Assembly: GCF_000633415.1 (NCBI RefSeq) | Contig: NZ_AYMV01000022.1 | Coordinates: 1 to 64,000, forward strand | Source of the DNA: Leucobacter sp. PH1c | GTDB taxonomy: Bacteria; Actinomycetota; Actinomycetes; Actinomycetales; Microbacteriaceae | Length of the DNA: 64,000 bases | Reading direction: 5' to 3' | Shown here: in pieces, positions 44,436 to 52,724 of the stretch | Layout of the letters: every line of letters starts with the position of its first letter | Numbering within the stretch: position 1 is the stretch's first letter | The notes under the pieces: model-generated | Database searches by the model: none | Seen by the model: only the letters and a program-made list of their open reading frames with translations | Told to the model about the DNA's origin: nothing | Translations under genes and position numbers: made by a program

Positions 44436-46193
44436 TCAGTGCTTCAGGCGATAGATGAACGCGGCCATGGCTTCGCGGGAGACCCGATCCTTCGGCGCAT
44501 ACTTTGGTTTGCCAGAGGGCTGCTTGATGCCAGTCGAGTAGCCCTTCTGATGCATCCACGCGATCTCGTTGTAGAACTTGTCGCCCTTGCGAACGTCTGC
44601 GAACGGAGAAACTGCAGGCCCAACGTAGCTCGCCTTCTCCATTCGGTAGATGAAGGCAGCCATCGCCTCGCGGGAGACCCGATCCTTCGGCGCATACTTT
44701 GGTTTGCCAGAGGGCTGCTTGATGCCAGTCGAGTAGCCCATCTGATGCATCCACGCGATCTCGTTGTAGAACGGGTCACCCGGCTTCACATCTGAGAACG
44801 GAGAGACAGCTGGTCCCCGGTAGTTCGCGCCCTGCAGACGGTACAGGAACGCGGCCATCGCCTCCCGAGACACCCTGGTCTTGGGCTGGTACTGAGCCTC
44901 CCGCCCGTCTGCCGTCTTGATTCCGGTACTCAACCCGCTCGTGCCCATCCACTCAATTTCAGTGAAGAACTGGTGGCTCTGGGGGACGTCGGGGAAGAAG
45001 GTGTTCGGCGATCCGAACCACTGCTTATAAAAACGATAGAAGTTCCGGTTGCCGTAGCTCGAGCACGCGTTTCCGGTGCCCCCACCTGCATCAAGAGCAG
45101 ATTGATTTGGGCGATAAGGCGTGTAGTTGTAGAGCCCGGCCGTCGCAAGGTTCTCGATATAGACCGTCGAGCGTCCACAGTCGACTGGCACACGATTCTT
45201 ATCGTCTGGCGCCCATTTGATCTGGTTATTCTGGAACGGGACGTGATTGTAGTTGCTTGGATTTGTCTTGTATGCCTTGAATTGCCACGCTGCCAGGTAG
45301 ACCTGGTTAAAGAAGCCGTAGTAACGCGAATCGCACATCGCTCCACCGGCGCTATCGTCGGGGCAGGCATACCCGGTCGCACGATCAAACTGATGCTGCG
45401 CTGGGAAGTCATCCGTAACGAGAGACTGTTCCTTCTCCAACAGAACAAGAAGAGCCTTTGAGCTGATACCGCAAGCTGCCCCTACTCTCTGCAAGATCAT
45501 GGCGGCAGTCTGGCCTGTTCCCCCGGAGTAGGCCTTGCAATATGCATTCGCAGGCTGATTCGGTGTCGAGAATTTTTCATCTCGAAGACACTTCATTGCG
45601 AGTCGCGTCGAGTCTCCATTCGGGAAGTAGTAGATTCCACCAGGCGGTTTGCCAGGTTCACCCAGCGTGCAACGGGGAACTCGCTGGTTGAGGAAGTCCT
45701 GGATCTGCGACACGCTCATTGCGTTCGCGTTGTAGAAGTTTGAATCCGAGATGATATATCCGGCTCTGAAACCGCTGGTAGAACTCACGTTCGAAGTGAG
45801 AGCGTTCTGCGCGGCGAGACGCGAGCCCCGTTCCTCAGATTCCAGGGCTCGTAGCTCTGCGTCGCGAATCTGCCATGAATCATCGACAGTTGCGGCATCG
45901 TTCGTCGCTTGTGGCTCAGTCTCGTCGGGAACCATGAGATTCTCGGCCGGGATTGGAACTCCCGTTCCTGTGGAGTCAGGAGACTCAGGGCTATCGTCAG
46001 CTTTTCCTTCTTCCGCTTCCGGTTCTGCCACCGATTCTTCCTCGCCGTTCAAGAGGGTTTCCTCGACAACCTCTGTGGTTGGATCGTCGGCGAATCCGTC
46101 GACCGCGAGAGCACTTGTCGCAGGTACCAGCAAGCCTGCAATCATTGACAGTGCTGCTGTGAGGTAGAGAAAACTCCGGGGGCGCCGATTCAT
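44436..46193 (-). CDS. Secreted protein with conserved Cys-rich domain and three SLH-type repeats
   Basis: This 585-aa protein has a signal peptide (~1-31, ending TSALA) and an acidic linker to ~140. A domain at ~145-395 is conserved in many actinobacterial surface proteins: FYNANAMSVSQIQDFLN, CGISSKALLVLLEKEQSLV, CDSRYYGFFNQVYLAAWQFKAY, GLYNYTPYRPNQSAL and NRNFYRFYKQWFGSP, with about eight Cys. I do not know a name for it; the EKEQ helix followed by a GFFNQV block recalls lysozyme-fold enzymes, which is inference. Three SLH-like repeats end the protein; the last two are almost identical. ATG 46193 follows GGGAG. Confidence 0.82.
   Translation of the reverse strand: MNRRPRSFLYLTAALSMIAGLLVPATSALAVDGFADDPTTEVVEETLLNGEEESVAEPEAEEGKADDSPESPDSTGTGVPIPAENLMVPDETEPQATNDAATVDDSWQIRDAELRALESEERGSRLAAQNALTSNVSSTSGFRAGYIISDSNFYNANAMSVSQIQDFLNQRVPRCTLGEPGKPPGGIYYFPNGDSTRLAMKCLRDEKFSTPNQPANAYCKAYSGGTGQTAAMILQRVGAACGISSKALLVLLEKEQSLVTDDFPAQHQFDRATGYACPDDSAGGAMCDSRYYGFFNQVYLAAWQFKAYKTNPSNYNHVPFQNNQIKWAPDDKNRVPVDCGRSTVYIENLATAGLYNYTPYRPNQSALDAGGGTGNACSSYGNRNFYRFYKQWFGSPNTFFPDVPQSHQFFTEIEWMGTSGLSTGIKTADGREAQYQPKTRVSREAMAAFLYRLQGANYRGPAVSPFSDVKPGDPFYNEIAWMHQMGYSTGIKQPSGKPKYAPKDRVSREAMAAFIYRMEKASYVGPAVSPFADVRKGDKFYNEIAWMHQKGYSTGIKQPSGKPKYAPKDRVSREAMAAFIYRLKH
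44473..44577. repeat. 105-bp direct repeat inside SLH region, copy 1
   Basis: Matches 44668-44772 with one difference (GCCCTT against GCCCAT). Encodes the body of the third SLH repeat. Confidence 0.92.
44668..44772. repeat. 105-bp direct repeat inside SLH region, copy 2
   Basis: Second copy, 195 bp away, in the second SLH repeat. Such identity points to recent duplication or gene conversion within the gene. Confidence 0.92.
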
Positions 46194-46272
46194 ACTCCCA
46201 CCCTAGAGGGCGCTCCGACCGATGCGGGGTTTCTCCCACAACTACTCACGGTGCGCACCCCCTGCATTCCCG

Positions 46273-49200
46273 CTAGCCGCCCGTCTCGAGCCGGTACAAG
46301 AACGCCGCCATCGCTTCACGGGACACCGCGGCCGCGGGCGAGTACTTCGGCTTCCCGCCGGGCTGGCGGATCCCGGTCGACAGTCCTGAATCGTACATCC
46401 AGGAGATCTCACGGGAGAACCGGTCGCCGGGGCCTACGTCCGCAAAGGGCGAACGCGCAGGTGCCGTGTACGTCGGCTTCTCCAGACGGAACAGGAATGC
46501 GGCCATGGCTTCGCGGGAAACCGGTGCCTTCGGGTCGTACACCAGCCCCCGCGAGGTCTTGATTCCCGTGCTCAACCCGGTCTCGTGCATCCACGCGATC
46601 TCCCGATAGAACTGGTGGTTCGTGGGGACGTCCACAAACGGGGAGCTTTTCGGCGCGGTGAACGATTTGTCTGCTGCGAGCCTGAACAGGAAGGCCGCCA
46701 TCGCTTCACGAGTCACCTGCTCCTTCGGCAAGTACTTGGGCTTCCCGGATGGCTGCTTGACCCCGGTCGACATCCCCGAGGTGGACATCCACCCGATCTC
46801 CCGCGCGAACTTGTGGTTCGCGGAGACATCTGCGAACGGCGGCTGTGCCGGAGGCGCCGGTGTACCGGGGACCTTCACCGTTGCGGAGGAACGCACCGCG
46901 GAGGTATAACCGGTCTTCGTCCCAGTCACCGCGACCGTCAACCTCCGAGCGACGTCACCGGATGCGACTCGATAGCTCGTCCCCGTCGCACCTGGTATCG
47001 CCGTTCCGTTCCGGAACCACTGGAAGCTCAGCTGGACCGTTCCCGGCCCCCAGGTCCCCGACTGTGCGGTGAGGGTCGCCCCTACTGACGGCGTTCCGGT
47101 GATGCGCGGTGAGGTGGTCGACAGTACGCCCGGCGCTACGGTGTGGCTCGCTGAGACGCGGGTCACACTCGCGTGGGCGGGCTTCGCTCCGGTACTGCGG
47201 AACGAGATCTGCGTTCCTCGATCGGCCGGGGTCAACGTGTACTTGGTTCCGGTTGCCCCAGGGATCGCTTTTCCGTCCCGGAGCCACTGAGAGGTGAGCT
47301 GCACCGGTGCGGGCTGCCACTGGCCCGGACTCGCAGCCAACTGCTCCCCCACACGCACCTGTCCTGAGATCTGCGGGGTCGGGCGTTGCGCGAGTGTAAG
47401 GATTCCCACGGAACGCGGGTGCTCGGCGACGAACCACCCGCCAGCGCTCGTCCCCATCCCAGCGTGCTCGATGCGCGACGCACCGAATCCAGTGCCGGAG
47501 CTGCGGGCGATCCGCACCCCGGCAGCGCTGAAGCCCACGATGTCAGCCCGCCCGTCGCCATCGACATCCGTGACTTGCCGCGGGAGCGTGTTGTTCCGCC
47601 AGTCTCGCGCGCCGAACTCTCCAGTCCACCGGGTCGGCGCCGCGAACCCGCTCCCCGTACTCAGCGCGACGAGCACCCCGTCATTGTCGAAACCGATCAC
47701 GTCAGCGCGACCGTCGCCGTTCACATCAGCGAGGACCCGCGGGTGAGTGCCGACGAGCCAGCCGGCGGCCGTGCCGAAGCCGCCCCGCCAGAGCGTCATC
47801 GGCCGGAGACCGCTCCCGGTGTTGATCGCAACGTAGACTCCGTCCGAGGCGAAGCCCACCAGGTCTGGCCGGCCATCACCATTGACGTCTGCGAGAGCCC
47901 GCGGGTGCGCAACCAGCGCCCAGCCGTCCTTGCCAGCGAACTGCGCGCTCCACTGCTTCGCTGCAGCGAATTTCGTCCCGGTATTGAGCGCAACGTAGAC
48001 CCCAGCGTTCGAAATACCCACCACATCGGGACGGCCATCGCCGTTCATGTCTTGCAGGAATCTCGGGGTCTTATCGACAGTCCACCCCTTGGCCGTCCCG
48101 AATCCGTCGTACCACTTCTTCATGCCCGCGAAGCCCTTGCCCGTGTTCACAGCCACGTAGACCCCGTCGGAGGCGAAGGCAACGATATCCGCGAGGCCGT
48201 CGCCGTTGACATCGACGAGTGTTCGAGGGTGGTGGGCCACCGCCCACCCATCGGCCGAGCCGAACTGCGCAGACCACCGCTTCATCGCGGAGAATCCGCT
48301 GCCCGTGCTGAGCGAAACGTAGACGCCGTCATCGGCGAAGCCCACTACGTCGGATTTCCCATCACCGTTGACGTCAACGAGCGTGCGCGGATGGCGCGAA
48401 GGAGTCCACCCCGTCTCGGTCCCGAAACCGCTCCCCCACGTCTTCGCTTGGCCGAACCCCGTCTGAGTCCGAAGCGCAACCTGGACACCGTTGCTCGCGA
48501 ACCCCACAGCGTCGGGAAGACCGTCGCCGTTCACATCCGAGTTCCAGGGGAGGATCTCCTGAGTGTCGTCGATTCCATTGCCGTTGCTGTCCACCATCTG
48601 AACGGCACCTGTCGCGGCTGACACCGTTGCAGCGGGCCGGTAGCCTCGCAGATCCCCAGTAGCCTCGACGGTGATGCGGGTACCGAAGTCTGCCAGGACG
48701 GGCTGGTAGTTCGCTTTCGTCGCCCCCGGGATGACCGCCCCGTCTCGGAGCCACCGATACCGATAGCTCGTGGGCTTCGGCGTCCACCCCGAGACGGTCG
48801 CGGTCAGCGTGCCGCCCACCATTGCTGCACCCGAGATCGTCGGCTTCGTCGTCTTCGTGAATGGGGAGGTGAGATCCGCGATGTGGATGTACCCCTGAAA
48901 CTCGTCCGACCGGATGGTTCGGCTGTAATACGCCCCGGCCCAGCCGTAGTTGTACTCCTCGATGACCACGCGACCGTCGCTCAGCACGTCGGCGACCCAG
49001 GCCACGTGGCCGAACTCGGAGGCGCCACCGTAGTAGGGGCCGCTCCATGCGATGGCCCCGACCTCGGGTGTGCGGTCCACTCGAATCCCGAGGCTCCGCG
49101 CCGAGTCTCCCCACTCGGACGCATTGCCCCAGCGGACCAGGCCCCCGTACTGGTTGCTGAACGGGATCTTGTTCGCGGTGTTCAGGCGCCAGGCCACGAA

Positions 49201-49755
49201 CGAGGTGCACTGGCGATGCGCGAAGTTCCACTCATCCCAGCGGATGGGGAACATCGGGAGCTGCTTGTACTTCTGCGGATAGTTGTCGCCGATCAGGGCT
49301 CGGCCCGAGGCGTTCGTGAGCGGAGCGATCGCGCTTCCATCCCACGGTCGCGCGTCGGCGGGGCCGGGAGAATCCGATACGAGGCCCCCGTTGGCGCCGC
49401 GGATCCCTTCTTCTGGCAGCTCGGTACCCGGTTCGGGCTCTCCGTCGGGATCCGTTCCCGGTTCCGGCGTCGGCTCGGTTCCGGGGTCGACTCCCGGGTC
49501 CGTTCCTGGCGTGCCGGGCTCAGTGGAGGGCTCTTCCGGAAGATCCGGATCGCCCGGCCCGGTCGGGACGGGGGGTGTCGCCGGATCAGGAGCTGGCACG
49601 GGATCCTGCCCGGGCGATTCCACGCCCCGAGTCGGCGTCCCCCCGGCGACTGCCCCCGCAGGGGACACTGCCCCGACCCCGCAGAGCAGGGTGATTCCCA
49701 GGGTGATCGCCAGGGTTCTCGCGGCGTGCCGACGTGCGCGTCCTCCCGAAAACAT
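46273..49755 (-). CDS. Secreted CHAP-domain protein with FG-GAP repeats, Ig-like modules and SLH anchor
   Basis: This 1160-aa protein has a basic N-terminus and signal peptide (to ~35), then a linker of PGT(D/E)P repeats. A CHAP amidase/peptidase domain lies at ~150-290 with QCTSFVAWRL (C183) and FGHVAWV (H250). An Ig-like module (~300-385) is followed by about seven FG-GAP/VCBS repeats (DVNGDG..D.VGFA.DGVYV.L.TG, ~395-800), two more Ig-like modules and three SLH-like repeats. It probably hydrolyses peptidoglycan while anchored to wall polymer. ATG 49755 lies 6 nt from TAGACT with no ribosome site, so it is leaderless. Confidence 0.85.
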   Translation of the reverse strand: MFSGGRARRHAARTLAITLGITLLCGVGAVSPAGAVAGGTPTRGVESPGQDPVPAPDPATPPVPTGPGDPDLPEEPSTEPGTPGTDPGVDPGTEPTPEPGTDPDGEPEPGTELPEEGIRGANGGLVSDSPGPADARPWDGSAIAPLTNASGRALIGDNYPQKYKQLPMFPIRWDEWNFAHRQCTSFVAWRLNTANKIPFSNQYGGLVRWGNASEWGDSARSLGIRVDRTPEVGAIAWSGPYYGGASEFGHVAWVADVLSDGRVVIEEYNYGWAGAYYSRTIRSDEFQGYIHIADLTSPFTKTTKPTISGAAMVGGTLTATVSGWTPKPTSYRYRWLRDGAVIPGATKANYQPVLADFGTRITVEATGDLRGYRPAATVSAATGAVQMVDSNGNGIDDTQEILPWNSDVNGDGLPDAVGFASNGVQVALRTQTGFGQAKTWGSGFGTETGWTPSRHPRTLVDVNGDGKSDVVGFADDGVYVSLSTGSGFSAMKRWSAQFGSADGWAVAHHPRTLVDVNGDGLADIVAFASDGVYVAVNTGKGFAGMKKWYDGFGTAKGWTVDKTPRFLQDMNGDGRPDVVGISNAGVYVALNTGTKFAAAKQWSAQFAGKDGWALVAHPRALADVNGDGRPDLVGFASDGVYVAINTGSGLRPMTLWRGGFGTAAGWLVGTHPRVLADVNGDGRADVIGFDNDGVLVALSTGSGFAAPTRWTGEFGARDWRNNTLPRQVTDVDGDGRADIVGFSAAGVRIARSSGTGFGASRIEHAGMGTSAGGWFVAEHPRSVGILTLAQRPTPQISGQVRVGEQLAASPGQWQPAPVQLTSQWLRDGKAIPGATGTKYTLTPADRGTQISFRSTGAKPAHASVTRVSASHTVAPGVLSTTSPRITGTPSVGATLTAQSGTWGPGTVQLSFQWFRNGTAIPGATGTSYRVASGDVARRLTVAVTGTKTGYTSAVRSSATVKVPGTPAPPAQPPFADVSANHKFAREIGWMSTSGMSTGVKQPSGKPKYLPKEQVTREAMAAFLFRLAADKSFTAPKSSPFVDVPTNHQFYREIAWMHETGLSTGIKTSRGLVYDPKAPVSREAMAAFLFRLEKPTYTAPARSPFADVGPGDRFSREISWMYDSGLSTGIRQPGGKPKYSPAAAVSREAMAAFLYRLETGG

Positions 49756-49761
49756 GTGCCC

Positions 49762-49767
49762 AGTCTA
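49762..49767 (-). promoter_or_regulatory. -10 box TAGACT, leaderless promoter
   Basis: On the minus strand TAGACT-GGGCAC-ATG gives a 6-nt gap to the start codon of the CHAP/SLH protein. Confidence 0.55.
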
Positions 49768-49859
49768 GGCGGCCACGGCTCGCTCCCCCGCGAACGCCCC
49801 GCTTCGAGGCGCTCGGCGCTCGCCACCGCCCGGCGCGCATGTTCCGCGCTGGGCGGGGC

Positions 49860-50729
49860 TCACTCGGCTCGGTCGCCCGGAAGGCCGCGGCTCACGAGCC
49901 CGCGGAAGAGCACCCGCTTCAGGCCCGCGGGGAGCAGCCGGTACACGCCCTTCATCACGACGTTGCGCGCGTACTCCGTGCGGGTGATGAAGCCCATGCG
50001 GCGCAGCTCGCCCTGCAGGCGCCACTCGGTGCGCGCCTCGGTCCAGCCGCCGCGGCGGGCGAACGCGCCCGCCCCCACGCGGTAGCGCAGCAGCGGCTCG
50101 GGGAGGTTCTCGACCCGGGCACCCGAGTCGATGAGCCGGATCCCGAGCCAGTAGTCCTCCATCTTGCCGAACGGCTCGTAGCGGCCGATCCGGTCGAGAG
50201 CCGCGATCCGATACATCATCGTGGGGTGGTTGAACGGGTTGTGCGTGCGGGCGTGCGCCCGGATCCGCTCGGCGCCGACGGGCGGCGTGCGCACCGCGGC
50301 AGTCTCTCCGGGGTCGGACTCGAACTCGGCCATGCCGGTGCCGACGAGGTCGTAGCCCTCCTCGATCAGCGCCCACTGGCGTGCGAAGCGCTCGGGCTCG
50401 GAGACGTCGTCCGCGTCCATGCGCGCGACGACGGGCTGCGCGCAGGCCTCCAGCCCACGGTTGAGCGCGGCCGTGAGGCCCCGGTTCTCCGGCAGGCGCA
50501 CCCGCACCACGGGGATCGGGCTCGCCGACTCGATCCGGTCGAGCTCGCGTGCGAGCTCGGGTGAGACCGGGCCGTCCTCGACGATCACGGCCTCGGCGGG
50601 GCGCAGCGTCTGCCGATCGACGGAGCTTTCGAAGGCGAGGCGCAGGAACCCGGCGTCGTCTCCGGCGTAGACCGGCAGCAGCAGGGAGAAATCGGCCGTC
50701 GGCACGGCGGGCTCAGCGGGGTTCGGCAT
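49860..50729 (-). CDS. Glycosyltransferase family 2
   Basis: This 289-aa GT-A enzyme has FSLLLPVYAGDDAGFLRLAFES, VIVEDGPVS, NRGLTAALNRGLEAC and ARMDADDVSEPERF (DxD), then NPFNHPTMMYR and MEDYWLGIRL. That pattern matches amylovoran/AmsE-like GT2 enzymes that act early on repeat units. ATG 50729 is 9 nt from TAGGCT; GTG 50735 lies too close to that box. It is set between two secreted-protein genes on the same strand. Acceptor unknown. Confidence 0.83.
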   Translation of the reverse strand: MPNPAEPAVPTADFSLLLPVYAGDDAGFLRLAFESSVDRQTLRPAEAVIVEDGPVSPELARELDRIESASPIPVVRVRLPENRGLTAALNRGLEACAQPVVARMDADDVSEPERFARQWALIEEGYDLVGTGMAEFESDPGETAAVRTPPVGAERIRAHARTHNPFNHPTMMYRIAALDRIGRYEPFGKMEDYWLGIRLIDSGARVENLPEPLLRYRVGAGAFARRGGWTEARTEWRLQGELRRMGFITRTEYARNVVMKGVYRLLPAGLKRVLFRGLVSRGLPGDRAE

Positions 50730-50738
50730 AGTCACACC

Positions 50739-50744
50739 AGCCTA
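50739..50744 (-). promoter_or_regulatory. -10 box TAGGCT
   Basis: Nine nt before ATG 50729, so the GT2 transcript has almost no leader. The rest of the 110-bp gap is a GC-only stretch of GGCGCCGG units that may fold as a terminator for the gene to its right. Confidence 0.42.
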
Positions 50745-50845
50745 TCCCGGCGCCGGGCGCCGGGCGCCGGAGCTGCGCGCCGGGAGCACGGCGCCGAGCG
50801 CTGGGAGCCGAACGCCCGACACCGGGCGCCGGACTCCCGGGCCGC

Positions 50846-52672
50846 TCAGCGCTTCGACGCCCGGTACCCCGCGGCGACCGCGGCCGAGGCGGAGGAGAAG
50901 CACGCCTCCGGCTTGGTGCGGGAGTAGTAGGCGCCGCCCGGCACGTGGTAGATCCATTCCTTCCCGTTCTGGTTGCCCTTGATCGGCGCCCACGCCGGGC
51001 AGTTCCAGGAGCCGCCGGGGTTGTAGCGCGCGGGGGCCTTCACCGCGGCCGTCGCCGCCGAGGTCTGCGTCGCGGTCGAGTAGCCGCTCTTCGTTCCCAC
51101 GACGCGCACGGTGATCCGCTTCCCGATGTCGGCGCCGCCGAGCGTGTAGCTCGTGCCGGTGGCGCCGCGGATCACGGCGCCGTTGCGCAGCCACTGGGTG
51201 CTGAGCTTGGTGCCGCTCGTCCAGGTGCCGCGGTTCACCGTCAGCTTCGAGCCGGCGAGCGCGGAGCCCGAGATCTTCGGCTTCGCCGCGCCGAGCACCT
51301 TCGGGATGCTGCGCGTGCCAGAGGTCTTCGCGGTCGTCACGTAGCCGGACTTCTTCCCCGTGACGCGGACGGAGATCTTGGCCCCGCCGTCGGCCTTCGT
51401 GAGCGTGTAGCTCGACTTCGTCGCGCCCGAGATCGCGGCGCCGTTCCGCAGCCACTGATAGCTCAGCGCGACGGGGGCGGGTTTCCACGCGCCGGGCGCG
51501 GCGGTGAGCTTCGCACCGACCTTCGACGTGCCGGAGATCGTGGGGGTCGGGGCCGCCGTGAGGGGGCGGAGCACCGTCGCGGTCGCCGTCGAGGTGACCG
51601 TGCGGCTCGTGTAGCCGGTGAGCGCGCCCGTGACGCTGAGGGTGATCTTCTTCCCGGCGTCCGCCGAGGTGAGCGTGTAGCGCGAGCCCGTGGCCTTCGC
51701 GATCGCCGCCCCGTTGCGCTTCCACTGGTACTTCAGTGCGACACCGCCGGGCTTCCACCCGCTCACCGAGCTCGTGAGCGTCGTGCCCACGACGGCCGAG
51801 CCGGAGATCTTCGGGGCGGGGGCCGTGAGCGCGCCTGCGGCGACGGGCTTCGCCGCGCGCGCGGTGAGCGCCGCCGTCGTGTAGCCCGGCAGCGAAGACG
51901 TGACCGTCGCGGAGATTGTCGCGCCGAGGTCCTTCGCCGTGAGCGTGTAGTTCACGCCCGTCGCCCCGGCGATGGCGGCTCCGTTGCGCTTCCACTGGAT
52001 CTGCACGCGAGCCCCGCTCGGCACGGAGGCCCGCGCGGCGACGCTGAGCTGCTGCCCCACGCTCGCGGTGCCCGTGAGGCTGAGCGCGCCCGGCTGGAGC
52101 GTCCCGGGGCTGACGCGCAGCCCCGCCGAGTACGCCGTGACTGGCTCGGCGCCCGCGCGGGAGGCCGTCACAGCGAGGCGCAGGGTCTTCCCCGAGGCCT
52201 CGCCCGGCAGCAGGAAGCGCTCCCCGGTCGCGCCGGGAACGTCTGCGCCGTCGAGCTGCCACTGCAGCGCGAACTCGAGGTCCGGCGCGAGCCAGAGGCC
52301 CGGCGTGCCCTGGACGGTCTGCCCCACCTGAGCCGTGCCGGTCACGGCGGGGAGCTGCTCCGGCGCGGGAATGGGATCGACCGGGTCACCGGGCTCGCCC
52401 GGCCCGGGCTCACGGGGCTCAGGATCCCCCGGATCGGACTCCCCCGGCGCGGGCGCGGTGGGAGCACCGGGCTCGGTCGGAGCACCGGGATCCGCCGGCT
52501 CGGCCGTCTCGCCGAATCCGGGCTCGGCCGGATCGAGCGCGCCTGTGCCCACATCGCCCGCGATCCCGGCCGGAATCCACGCGTCGCCCGTGCCCTCCTC
52601 CGCGAGGGCGGGGCTCGCCGAGAGCCCGAGGACGAGGCCCGCGGTGAGCAGGACGCCGAGCAGCTTGCGCAT
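50846..52672 (-). CDS. Secreted protein with five or so Ig-like modules and SunSET-like C-terminus
   Basis: This 608-aa protein has a signal peptide (1-24, ASPALA), a Pro/Glu/Gly linker to ~105, and tandem ~90-aa Ig-like modules, each with the block (Q)W.(R/K)(N/D)G..I.GATG..Y.L....G..I.V.VTG...GY. These match the modules in the CHAP/SLH protein. The last ~55 residues (CPAWAPIKGN, EWIYHVPGGAYYSRTKPEACFSS, AAGYRASKR) look like the SunSET domain seen at the end of secreted nucleases and wall proteins. No enzyme domain is present, so a structural or adhesive role is likely. ATG 52672 follows GGGAG. Confidence 0.8.
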   Translation of the reverse strand: MRKLLGVLLTAGLVLGLSASPALAEEGTGDAWIPAGIAGDVGTGALDPAEPGFGETAEPADPGAPTEPGAPTAPAPGESDPGDPEPREPGPGEPGDPVDPIPAPEQLPAVTGTAQVGQTVQGTPGLWLAPDLEFALQWQLDGADVPGATGERFLLPGEASGKTLRLAVTASRAGAEPVTAYSAGLRVSPGTLQPGALSLTGTASVGQQLSVAARASVPSGARVQIQWKRNGAAIAGATGVNYTLTAKDLGATISATVTSSLPGYTTAALTARAAKPVAAGALTAPAPKISGSAVVGTTLTSSVSGWKPGGVALKYQWKRNGAAIAKATGSRYTLTSADAGKKITLSVTGALTGYTSRTVTSTATATVLRPLTAAPTPTISGTSKVGAKLTAAPGAWKPAPVALSYQWLRNGAAISGATKSSYTLTKADGGAKISVRVTGKKSGYVTTAKTSGTRSIPKVLGAAKPKISGSALAGSKLTVNRGTWTSGTKLSTQWLRNGAVIRGATGTSYTLGGADIGKRITVRVVGTKSGYSTATQTSAATAAVKAPARYNPGGSWNCPAWAPIKGNQNGKEWIYHVPGGAYYSRTKPEACFSSASAAVAAGYRASKR

Positions 52673-52724
52673 GAAGTCTCCCTATGTCTTTACAGAGACT
52701 TCTGAGTGTAACCCCTCAGCGGCA

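Noticed and set aside
50745-50845. GC-only repeat of GGCGCCGG units as a regulatory site
   Set aside because: Likely low-complexity or terminator-like sequence after the Ig-like/SunSET gene; no defined unit or stem stands out.
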